Part shown: piece after piece, positions 1-8,347 of the stretch
Position numbering within the stretch: position 1 is the first letter of the stretch
How the letters are laid out: each line of letters opens with the position of its first letter
Notes under the pieces: generated by a model
What the model was told of the DNA's origin: nothing
The model's database searches: none
Seen by the model: only the letters and a program-made list of their open reading frames with translations
Translations under genes and position numbers: made by a program
Origin: Desulfobacteraceae bacterium
GTDB taxonomy: Bacteria; Desulfobacterota; DSM-4660; Desulfatiglandales; Desulfatiglandaceae
Length of the DNA: 35,850 bases
Reading direction: 5' to 3'
Assembly (NCBI GenBank): GCA_016783065.1
Contig: JADHXI010000013.1
Span: 1-35,850, forward strand

Positions 1-4
1 AGGT

Positions 5-18
5 TATTGAGAACTTAC
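5..18. repeat. Right end of a palindromic MITE-family copy
   Basis: The 13 bases ending at 18 match the right terminal repeat of the 260-bp element at 14578-14837 (ATTGAGAACTTAC). Only this end is inside the window or preserved. It abuts the short derivative at 19-97, so the two look nested or tandem. Confidence 0.5.
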
Positions 19-97
19 ATAACTTCTCAATAAGTTCGGGAGAAATAGTGGGATTTCTTGAGTGGGGTTCGGGTGCCAGATATTATTGAGAACATAC
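19..97. mobile_element. Internally deleted 79-bp derivative of the palindromic MITE
   Basis: Bases 20-75 match the left arm of the elements at 14578 and 20221, including the shared GAGTGGGGTTCGGGTG block. Bases 85-97 match the right terminal repeat with one change. The roughly 180 central bases are missing. The flanks GAACTTAC (11-18) and GAACTTGG (98-105) agree at 6 of 8 positions, which may be a decayed 8-bp target duplication. It lies downstream of groEL. Confidence 0.6.
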
Positions 98-151
98 GAA
101 CTTGGCTCTCCGACCCGGAGGCCTATATTTGGGCAAAAAGGGGATAAATCC

Positions 152-210
152 ACAAAAAAAGGGATTGTTCCCGGAGATGAAAACTGTTCTCCTCAGGATA
201 CAATCCCTTT
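152..210 (-). terminator. Rho-independent terminator of groESL
   Basis: Read on the minus strand, an 11-bp stem (AAAGGGATTGT pairing with ACAATCCCTTT) is followed by a T run of about seven bases. The loop can form an inner CCTGAGGAGA/TCTCCGGG-like stem. It lies about 55 bases past the groEL stop codon and matches a classical intrinsic terminator. Confidence 0.8.
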
Positions 211-265
211 GAATGGTTAAAGGAACGGGCAAAGCGAAAGGCTTGCCGTAACCTTGGAAGGGCGC

Positions 266-1936
<1,671 letters not shown>

Positions 1937-1973
1937 CTAAAATTTTGGTCGGCTCAAAACCATATAACAGGGT

Positions 1974-2261
1974 CTACTCAACGATGGCAATGATGTCATC
2001 TTCCTTCATGATGAGGTGTTCTTCGCCATCAATCTGGATTTCGGTCCCAGCATATTTTCCAAACAAGACACGGTCCCCAGCCTTGACTTCGAGGGGTGTT
2101 TTTGTGCCATTCTCCTGAACCTTCCCATCGCCAACTGCCACAACTTTTCCCTCCACGGGTTTTTCCTTTGCCGTATCCGGGATGATAATGCCGCCCTTTG
2201 TTTTCTCCTCCTCTTCCACTCTCTTTACAATCACACGATCATGTAATGGTTTTACTTTCAT
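1974..2261 (-). CDS. groES: Co-chaperonin GroES (10 kDa)
   Basis: Heptameric lid of GroEL. The 95-residue protein starts with [19 protein letters not shown] and carries the mobile-loop region ([17 protein letters not shown], about residues 20-36) that contacts GroEL, followed by the [10 protein letters not shown] and [14 protein letters not shown] strands typical of the family. The start ATG at 2261 is preceded by GGAGGAG. It is the first gene of the groESL operon. The upstream 360 bases hold no other gene. I found no CIRCE element (TTAGCACTC-N9-GAGTGCTAA) and no convincing sigma-32 promoter, but a possible vegetative promoter with an internal palindrome lies at 2567-2594. Confidence 0.98.
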   Translation of the reverse strand: MKVKPLHDRVIVKRVEEEEKTKGGIIIPDTAKEKPVEGKVVAVGDGKVQENGTKTPLEVKAGDRVLFGKYAGTEIQIDGEEHLIMKEDDIIAIVE

Positions 2262-2566
2262 CTTCAGTTTCTCCTCCCAATTATGAATGATTTTAGGCTA
2301 AACAGCATCTGTTCTCGTCCAAAAAACTCCGGCCTCACCTCCTTTGAATTAGCAGAATCACCTTCCCTTTACCAAAAAAATAGCCATACAACTTGCCTTG
2401 ATCATCGTATGATTCAAAGCGCGGGTCGTGGGGCAATCAAAGGGCTAGATGAAAGGGCCATATCTTTCAAGAAAGCGCACCGCTGTCGCTCCAAGAAGCG
2501 ATTTGTTATTCCAATGGTTCCGGAAACATCTGTCACCCTTCAGTCAGAAAGGACCTTATCCCAAGA

Positions 2567-2594
2567 AAACTAATATCGCGATATCAAATGTCAA
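2567..2594 (-). promoter_or_regulatory. Candidate groESL promoter with palindromic operator in its spacer
   Basis: On the minus strand TTGACA (2594-2589) is separated by 16 bases from TAGTTT (2572-2567). The spacer contains the perfect 12-bp palindrome ATATCGCGATAT (2573-2584). The -35 is a consensus match and the -10 is weak. The leader to groES would be about 300 bases, which is long. The rest of 2262-2566 shows no gene or CIRCE element. Confidence 0.35.
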
Positions 2595-2623
2595 GAGGGA
2601 CATCGAAAAAAACAACCTAAGCC

Positions 2624-3583
2624 CTATACAGGATGCTCAAGGCGCCATTTTAAGGTCTTACCAATCCCTTCCTCCAAATCCATCTCGGGAGTCCACCCCA
2701 GGGCACCACCCGCCTTCTTGGCCACAAGACAACTTTTTGTCAAATCACCGGGACGCGCAAGCTGCTTCATTGGTACCCCCAACGCCATTGATACCTCGGG
2801 TTTTTCAGCCTTAAAGGCCTCAAAGATCATCTTATATAAAGTCAAAGTCTTTGTCCCCTGACCGGTCCCTATATTAAAAAAATCCCCACCCCCCCTCTCA
2901 AGGGCATTGAGATTCGCTTCCACAACATCCCCAACATAGCAATAATCGCGGACCATCCCTTCCTCATCATCCTCGAAATGATTTAGGGTTGAACGGACCC
3001 CTTTCAAAAGATTATCCATAAAGATGGCAATTACGCCAGCCTCTCCATGCCGTACCTGGCGCGGCCCGTAGATATTGGCATAGCGCAAGGTGGTATAGTC
3101 AAGCCCATACTGATGCCTGTAAAAGGCTAGGTAGTGCTCTGAACAGTATTTTGTAACTGCATATGGGGAGAGGGGTTTTGGCTCGCAATCCTCGGAGGTG
3201 GGGTATTCGGACGCCTCGCCGTAAATAGCGCCTCCCGAGGAGATAAAGACGACCTTTTTAACATTATATTGAACAGTGGCCTCCAGCAAATTCAAGAGCC
3301 CCTTAATATTGATGTCTGCGTCAAAGATGGGGTCAGATACCGAATCGGGCACACTCATCTGGGCGGCGTGATGGTTCAGAACGTCGGGTCTTTCCTTCTC
3401 CATCACGTTGACCACCTCTTGTGAACGAATGTCTAACTCATAGAATCGTGCCTCCGGGTTGACGTTGGAGCGCTTGCCGGTGTAAAGGTTGTCAACCACC
3501 AAGACCTCATGACCGGCCCTGACATAACCGTCCACCACGTTTGACCCGATAAACCCTGCACCACCAGTTACCAAGATTTTCAT
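2624..3583 (-). CDS. NAD-dependent sugar-nucleotide epimerase/dehydratase (extended SDR, GalE-like)
   Basis: Probably acts on a UDP- or dTDP-sugar in envelope polysaccharide synthesis; the exact substrate is not readable. The 319-residue protein has the extended short-chain dehydrogenase layout: N-terminal nucleotide-binding GGAGFIG (residues 7-13), an acidic residue ending strand 2 (VVDNL) favouring NAD, the HHAAQMSVPDSV block, the SSGGAIYGE segment holding the catalytic Ser/Thr position, and the catalytic YAVTK (YxxxK). The C-terminal half carries RYANIYGPRQ and RDYCYVGDVVEANL, typical of UDP-glucose 4-epimerase-like enzymes. The ATG at 3583 is preceded by GGAGGTG. It stands alone, so context does not fix the pathway. 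UDP-glucose 4-epimerase is the best guess, but other epimerases or dehydratases of this superfamily are possible. Confidence 0.88.
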   Translation of the reverse strand: MKILVTGGAGFIGSNVVDGYVRAGHEVLVVDNLYTGKRSNVNPEARFYELDIRSQEVVNVMEKERPDVLNHHAAQMSVPDSVSDPIFDADINIKGLLNLLEATVQYNVKKVVFISSGGAIYGEASEYPTSEDCEPKPLSPYAVTKYCSEHYLAFYRHQYGLDYTTLRYANIYGPRQVRHGEAGVIAIFMDNLLKGVRSTLNHFEDDEEGMVRDYCYVGDVVEANLNALERGGGDFFNIGTGQGTKTLTLYKMIFEAFKAEKPEVSMALGVPMKQLARPGDLTKSCLVAKKAGGALGWTPEMDLEEGIGKTLKWRLEHPV

Positions 3584-3741
3584 AGGACACCTCCCCAGTC
3601 TCTTACAAATTGAATTGCACGCCCGATGGTCACCGTTTTTCCTCGAAGAGGCGTCTTTCAGGCTAATAGCTGAAAGTTATCAGTATTGAGACCTAAGGTC
3701 AAGTTCTTGGGGAAAACGGCTGAGTTTGCGAATTATTCCCA

Positions 3742-3770
3742 TTGAAAGTCTTTGGGTATTAGTATATTAA
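3742..3770 (+). promoter_or_regulatory. Possible sigma-70-type promoter of the cysteine synthase fusion gene
   Basis: TTGAAA at 3742-3747 is followed after 17 bases by TATTAA at 3765-3770, inside an AT-rich stretch about 55 bases before the ATG at 3826. An alternative -10, TATATT, begins at 3763. It is the only promoter-like pair in the 242-base divergent intergenic region, and is judged by eye only. Confidence 0.35.
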
Positions 3771-3825
3771 AACTAAGCAGATCTTAATGGTCCCTCCATT
3801 TTGGATAGTGGCGGAGTAATCACAA

Positions 3826-6144
3826 ATGATCAGCAAATACAAAAGTATTCTGGATGGCATTGGCGGGACCCCCCTGGTCCCGGCAAACAGGCTCAATCCG
3901 AACAAAGACGTGGAGATACTGGCCAAGCTTGAATCATTTAACCCTGCCGGTTCTGTAAAGGACAGACCGGCCCTTTACATGATTGAAGAAGCCGAGAAAA
4001 AGGGGGAGCTTACAAAGGACAAGGTTATCCTTGAAGCCACGAGCGGAAACACGGGGATAGGGCTTGCCTTTGTGGCTGCGGTCAAGGGGTACCCTATTGT
4101 TCTGACCATGTCCGAGGGCGTGAGCGAAGAGCGGGTCAATATCCTCAAGGCCATGGGCGCAGAGATAAGATTTACGCCCGCTCGCCTGGGGACTGATGGA
4201 GCCATCGAATTCGGATACAAGTTGGCCAGAGAAGCGCCCGAAAAATACTGGCTGGCCGATCAGTTCAATAATGAGGCCAACTGGATGGCCCACTATCACA
4301 CGACTGCCATGGAAATCTGGGAACAGACAAATGGGAATGTAGACATTATTGTGGCAACCATGGGTACTACCGGTACCCTGATGGGGCTCAGTAGGCGATT
4401 TCAGGAACTGAAGCCCGACGTCCAAGTCATTGGCGTGGAACCCTACCTGGGCCATAAGATCCAGGGACTAAAAAACATGAAGGAATCGTATCAGCCGGGT
4501 ATTTTTGAAAAGGAGCGGCTGGCCCGAATTATCCACATCGACGATCGAGAGGCATTTGAGACCTCGCGTATTCTGGCCAAAGAAGAAGGGGTTTTTGTGG
4601 GGATGAGTTCCGGCGCTGCAATGGCCGCTGCCATCAGAGTGGCCAAAGAGATCGAAAGGGGTAGACTGGTTGTGGTGCTGCCTGATGGCGGTGAGAGATA
4701 TTTGAGCACCCCCTTGTTTGTGGAAAAGAAAAAATCCGGGGTGCGCCTCCACAATACGTTGACCCGGAAAAAGGAAGAATTCATCCCCATCCAGGAAGAC
4801 CGTGTAACCTTGTACGCCTGCGGCCCCACGCTCTGCCAGTTGATACCTCTGGACCAATGCAGACGTCTGGCTTTCTCGGACCTCATAAGACGGTATATGG
4901 AGTTCAAGGGCTACCAGGTAACCCACATTATGAATGTCACAGACCTGGATGACCGGACCATCGAAGGGGCAGAGGAGTCCAGTATATCCTTAGCGGAGTT
5001 TACCGATAAATACCACGTGGCCTTTATGGAGGACCTGGACAGGTTGAACATAAAAAGGGCCACCAGATATCCCAGGGCCAGCGAGCATGTGGACGACACC
5101 ATAGAGCTTACCCAAAAACTGCTTGAAAGGGGATACGCCTACGAAAAATTCCGTTCCGTGTATTTTGACATCTCACGATTCAAGAACTATGGAAAGCTCT
5201 CGAAAATTGATCTTGACAAGATCAGACTCGGTAAGACCGTGGACCTAGACCAGTATGAAAAGGAAAACCCACGGGATTTTACTCTCCTAAAAAGATCAAC
5301 CCTCAATGAGCTAAAAAGCGGGATATTTTATCAGACCCAGTGGGGGAATATTAGGCCTGGCTGGCATATGGAATGCTCGGCCATGGCAATGAAATACCTT
5401 GGCCCCACGTATGACATACACACAAGCGGCGTTGAACTGATATTTCCCCATCATGAGAACGTAATCGCCATCAGTCAGTCTGTCACAGACAAACCGCCGG
5501 CCAATTACTGGGTCCACAACGAACAGGTCCTGATGAACGAGAAGGAACCTTCATCTTCCTCAGGGCAGGATACCCTGACCCTGAGGGATCTTCTGGATCA
5601 AGGCTACACGGGAAGAGAGGTGCGTTACTGGCTCCTCAGTCGCCACTACCGGAAACCCATCTTCTTTTCCTATGCAAAGTTGAATGCCGTCAAGAATACC
5701 TTGGCCCATCTTGACGGATTCGTCCAAAAACTCCACATTTCCAAACCAGGGCCTGTTGATCCCAATATGGATCAAATAGCCTATGACTTGAGGCATAAAT
5801 TTGCGGAGTCCATGGACGATGACCTCAACATTGCTCCAGGACTGGCAGCCCTCTTCCAGTTCACCCGAGAGATAAACAAGGTCATGGACCGAAATGGCCT
5901 ATCAGCTTCAGATAAAGAAAAGGTGCTTAAGGAACTGAAGCGCATCAACTCGGTGCTGGGTGTTATGGATCTGGAACTCCAGGAGATGGATAGAGATGTC
6001 GAGGGCCTCATTGAAAGCAGGGAGAAAGCCAGAGAGGAAAAGGACTGGGAGAAAGCCGATCACCTGCGCCAGGAGCTTAAAGACATGGGCTTTGAAGTTA
6101 TTGACACCAAGGAAGGGCCGATATGGCGCAAAGTCAAAGACTGA
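3826..6144 (+). CDS. Cysteine synthase (CysM/CysK type) fused to a degenerate cysteinyl-tRNA synthetase
   Basis: Residues 1-300 form a PLP-dependent cysteine synthase: Schiff-base Lys45 in NPAGSVKDR, substrate loop TSGNTGIGLA, phosphate loop GTTGT, and SSGAA and PDGGERY near the end. The IQGLKNM...PGIF stretch resembles CysM. This half looks active. From about residue 305 the sequence follows CysRS to its C-terminus, including YACGPT (330-335), NVTDLDD, GWHMECSAM (Cys517), FPHHEN (His542) and the last helical domain ending in WRKVKD. By hand alignment to E. coli CysRS, HIGH is PLDQ (341-344), KMSKS is a Ser-rich KEPSSSS (573-579) with a two-residue insertion, and the fourth zinc ligand (Glu238) is Val546. 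Normal aminoacylation is therefore unlikely. Inferred role: a cysteine synthase carrying a cysteine- or tRNA-sensing domain. Its 3' end overlaps the convergent radical SAM gene by 11 bases. Confidence 0.9.
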   Translation: MISKYKSILDGIGGTPLVPANRLNPNKDVEILAKLESFNPAGSVKDRPALYMIEEAEKKGELTKDKVILEATSGNTGIGLAFVAAVKGYPIVLTMSEGVSEERVNILKAMGAEIRFTPARLGTDGAIEFGYKLAREAPEKYWLADQFNNEANWMAHYHTTAMEIWEQTNGNVDIIVATMGTTGTLMGLSRRFQELKPDVQVIGVEPYLGHKIQGLKNMKESYQPGIFEKERLARIIHIDDREAFETSRILAKEEGVFVGMSSGAAMAAAIRVAKEIERGRLVVVLPDGGERYLSTPLFVEKKKSGVRLHNTLTRKKEEFIPIQEDRVTLYACGPTLCQLIPLDQCRRLAFSDLIRRYMEFKGYQVTHIMNVTDLDDRTIEGAEESSISLAEFTDKYHVAFMEDLDRLNIKRATRYPRASEHVDDTIELTQKLLERGYAYEKFRSVYFDISRFKNYGKLSKIDLDKIRLGKTVDLDQYEKENPRDFTLLKRSTLNELKSGIFYQTQWGNIRPGWHMECSAMAMKYLGPTYDIHTSGVELIFPHHENVIAISQSVTDKPPANYWVHNEQVLMNEKEPSSSSGQDTLTLRDLLDQGYTGREVRYWLLSRHYRKPIFFSYAKLNAVKNTLAHLDGFVQKLHISKPGPVDPNMDQIAYDLRHKFAESMDDDLNIAPGLAALFQFTREINKVMDRNGLSASDKEKVLKELKRINSVLGVMDLELQEMDRDVEGLIESREKAREEKDWEKADHLRQELKDMGFEVIDTKEGPIWRKVKD

Positions 6145-7060
6145 TCCGCGAAGAGGTCTGATATTCAGGCACCATAAGGCCCAATATCAGTCTGAGGGTC
6201 TGATAATCGAGGGGTTTAAAAGCACCACGGTAGGCAGCAACGGCCGTACATCCACATCTGGAGCAATCGGCGTCATCCCCATAGGTACAGTCCTTGGGAT
6301 TTCCATCCGATCTGAAACACCTCACTCTCCTACTGACGGGACAGACGGAGAACCTGTTCCATTTGTCAAAGTCACCATAGGTCAGGAATTGGCGGGCCAT
6401 GCCAGGTGTAAAACCTATCTTCTCTCCATGGACTCTCCTCAACCGAAGCAGGTGCTTTATCACACGGTCTCGTTCCCCAAGCGGTATAAAGAATTCGGAA
6501 TCATCCGAACCCAGGTTGGGGGTGAAGAACGAAAAACCGATCCCCTTGATGGGCAGGGCCATCATCTCTTTTACAAAATCATCTATCCTGCTCTGATTTA
6601 ACCGACATATGGTAATATGGACAATGGGAGGGCGAGGGGCCTTGAGCAGGTTCTCAACCGCCAGGGCGTATACCCCCCTTCCCCGAATCCTATCATTGAC
6701 ATCCTCCGGACCATCAAGGGAGAGTATCCATTGTCCATTTTCCAATTGAGGGAATCCATTTGTTCCATTTGTAAAGGCCAGTGTTGCATCGAAGATCTTG
6801 CTGGCTGCCCTGCAAACCCCGGGCCGAAGTGTCGGTTCACCCCCGTAAAGAATGGCTGCCCGCAGTCCCCTTGCCCGCAACCCCTCCATGAGGGCCACCA
6901 TTTCAAAATCGCCCAGTTCTTTTGAATGTCCCTCCTTCCACCAGTAGCAGTGAATGCACCTGAGGTTGCAGCGGTTGGTGATGTCAATGGCTACGGAGGT
7001 AGGTTGATTTGTTAAGAGCCATTTGCCCAGGATGATGAGTTTTCCTGCGGTTAGTATCAT
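6134..7060 (-). CDS. Radical SAM protein with a C-terminal cysteine cluster
   Basis: Predicted S-adenosylmethionine radical enzyme; the substrate is unknown. The 308-residue protein carries the CxxxCxxC site for the [4Fe-4S] cluster as CNLRCIHC (Cys31, Cys35, Cys38), the GGEPTLRP motif that binds the SAM amino group, and a SLDGPEDVNDRIRG block as in SPASM-type proteins. The last quarter has at least seven cysteines (CPVSRRVRC, CTYG, CSRCGC), which could hold one or two auxiliary clusters, though the spacing does not fit the standard SPASM pattern that I know. A hydrophobic N-terminal stretch (residues 1-16) may associate with membrane. It is the last gene of the trpB2-ior cluster, 13 bases after the nucleotidyltransferase, so co-expression is likely. 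The ribosome-binding site is weak. Confidence 0.85.
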   Translation of the reverse strand: MILTAGKLIILGKWLLTNQPTSVAIDITNRCNLRCIHCYWWKEGHSKELGDFEMVALMEGLRARGLRAAILYGGEPTLRPGVCRAASKIFDATLAFTNGTNGFPQLENGQWILSLDGPEDVNDRIRGRGVYALAVENLLKAPRPPIVHITICRLNQSRIDDFVKEMMALPIKGIGFSFFTPNLGSDDSEFFIPLGERDRVIKHLLRLRRVHGEKIGFTPGMARQFLTYGDFDKWNRFSVCPVSRRVRCFRSDGNPKDCTYGDDADCSRCGCTAVAAYRGAFKPLDYQTLRLILGLMVPEYQTSSRISL

Positions 7061-7073
7061 AGGGAAAAATCAT

Positions 7074-7718
7074 TCATTTTTTGAGGGACCTTTGAAATTG
7101 GGCATAATCCTCTGGTGTGTCTATGTCCCTGTCGTCATAGGGGCTTTCCGATTCCACCAGACACACCTTATGGTCATATCTTTCGAATAGGGCCCTGGCG
7201 CCCACATCCCCCCTTAGCTCATATAGCTCCGGGTAAAGCTCCCGGCTGAAGATAACCGGATGGGATCGTCTATTCTTGACCTTGATTGCGCCAATTGGAA
7301 GGTGAGAATCCAGGTATTTTTGAAGTAGGAGATTTATAAGGTTGGAATCGATGTGGGGCAGATCGGCCAAAAGGATCATGACGTGGTCATGGCTCCCCTC
7401 TATCTCCGAAAGCCCTGCCATAATGGAAGAGCTTATTCCTTTCCTGTAATACCTGTTTTCGATAATCTTGACTTTCGGATGGCTCAATAACGGCCCTAAT
7501 TCTCTCCTTATCTCTTTGGCCTTATGTCCCAGGACCAATACAACGGTGTCGAGATCAGAATTGAGGGCCTCCTTTAGGCTTCGACCAAGAAGTGTCTCTC
7601 CCCCAACCGGCAGCAGCTGTTTTGGTCTTTGCATTCGGGTTGAAGAACCGGCGGCCAAGAGGAGACCGGCCACCCCTTTTCGAAGCTGTTTCATCGCCTT
7701 CCATGGTTTCTTTGGCAT
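7074..7718 (-). CDS. MobA/MocA-like nucleotidyltransferase
   Basis: Predicted NTP transferase of the family that includes molybdenum cofactor guanylyl- and cytidylyltransferases. The signature LLLAAGSSTRM..PKQLLP (nucleotide-binding loop and Lys) begins near residue 16, followed by VVLVLGHKAKEI, the metal-binding LADLPHID segment and HPVIFSRELYPEL, all typical of MocA/YgfJ-like proteins. I chose the ATG at 7718 because GGGGAG lies five bases upstream. The frame stays open to 7796, but that would overlap iorB. Length is then 214 residues, normal for the family. The target could be molybdopterin or another phosphorylated cofactor. No molybdenum enzyme is encoded here, so the cofactor role is an inference from family only. 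Confidence 0.8.
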   Translation of the reverse strand: MPKKPWKAMKQLRKGVAGLLLAAGSSTRMQRPKQLLPVGGETLLGRSLKEALNSDLDTVVLVLGHKAKEIRRELGPLLSHPKVKIIENRYYRKGISSSIMAGLSEIEGSHDHVMILLADLPHIDSNLINLLLQKYLDSHLPIGAIKVKNRRSHPVIFSRELYPELYELRGDVGARALFERYDHKVCLVESESPYDDRDIDTPEDYAQFQRSLKK

Positions 7719-7746
7719 AACTCCCCGGCCTTTCGGAGATGTCTGA

Positions 7747-8310
7747 CTACCCCTTTCCCATCCCTTTTTTGAGCCCCGCGTCAAAGGCTGCCACATTGAG
7801 ATCTCTAAACCTCTCAGGGCTAACCCTGTCTATGGTGCCCCTCAGGTCGTCGTGGGTCAGGGGGTCATCTTCAAAGGCCGAAAAAAAACCGAGCAAGGCC
7901 AGGTTGGAAGACATCGGGCCGCCAAGCTCCGTCGCAATCTCCCCTGCCTCAACAGATCGGCATAGGATCCTACCCCTCTCCAGATAAGACCTTGCCTCCT
8001 CTCTGGGAAAAGAGGCCGGTGAGGCATTGGCATATATCCTTCCGCCCTTGGCCAGAAAGGGGATATTACGGTATGCCTCGTTTTCTTCCAGGGCCAGGAG
8101 GAAATGGGCTGCCCCTGTCCTAACAAGGCTACTTTCAACATCGCCAAGCCTGAGGTGCGAGACCACGGACCCACCCCGCTGGGCCATCCCATGGGTCTCT
8201 GCGCCCATGACATTGTGACCCTTCTCAAGGGCGGCCTGGGCAAGCACCTTGGTCAAAAAGAGTATTCCCTGTCCGCCCAGCCCGCTCAGAACAAAATTGA
8301 CATGCTTCAT
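7747..8310 (-). CDS. iorB: Indolepyruvate:ferredoxin oxidoreductase, beta (gamma-domain) subunit
   Basis: Partner of IorA. The complex oxidatively decarboxylates aryl-pyruvates (indolepyruvate, phenylpyruvate) to aryl-acetyl-CoA with ferredoxin as acceptor. The protein carries the pyruvate ferredoxin oxidoreductase gamma-domain signature: LSGLGGQGILFLTK near the start, GAETHGMAQRGGSV, and SSNLALLGFF near the end. I prefer the ATG at 8310 (187 residues), which has GAGG six bases upstream. An in-frame TTG at 8322 would add four residues. It lies 37 bases behind iorA and 28 bases before the nucleotidyltransferase, so it sits in one operon. Confidence 0.92.
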   Translation of the reverse strand: MKHVNFVLSGLGGQGILFLTKVLAQAALEKGHNVMGAETHGMAQRGGSVVSHLRLGDVESSLVRTGAAHFLLALEENEAYRNIPFLAKGGRIYANASPASFPREEARSYLERGRILCRSVEAGEIATELGGPMSSNLALLGFFSAFEDDPLTHDDLRGTIDRVSPERFRDLNVAAFDAGLKKGMGKG

Positions 8311-8347
8311 ATATTGCCTCAATTCCTCTTATCACCCATACGCAGGG

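Noticed and set aside
2263-2310. Short leader peptide ATG just upstream of groES
   Set aside because: A 14-codon frame ends just before groES, but it lacks a good ribosome-binding site and could be chance.
2449-2814. 121-codon plus-strand frame near the groES promoter
   Set aside because: It overlaps the epimerase on the other strand and has no family features; it is probably chance.
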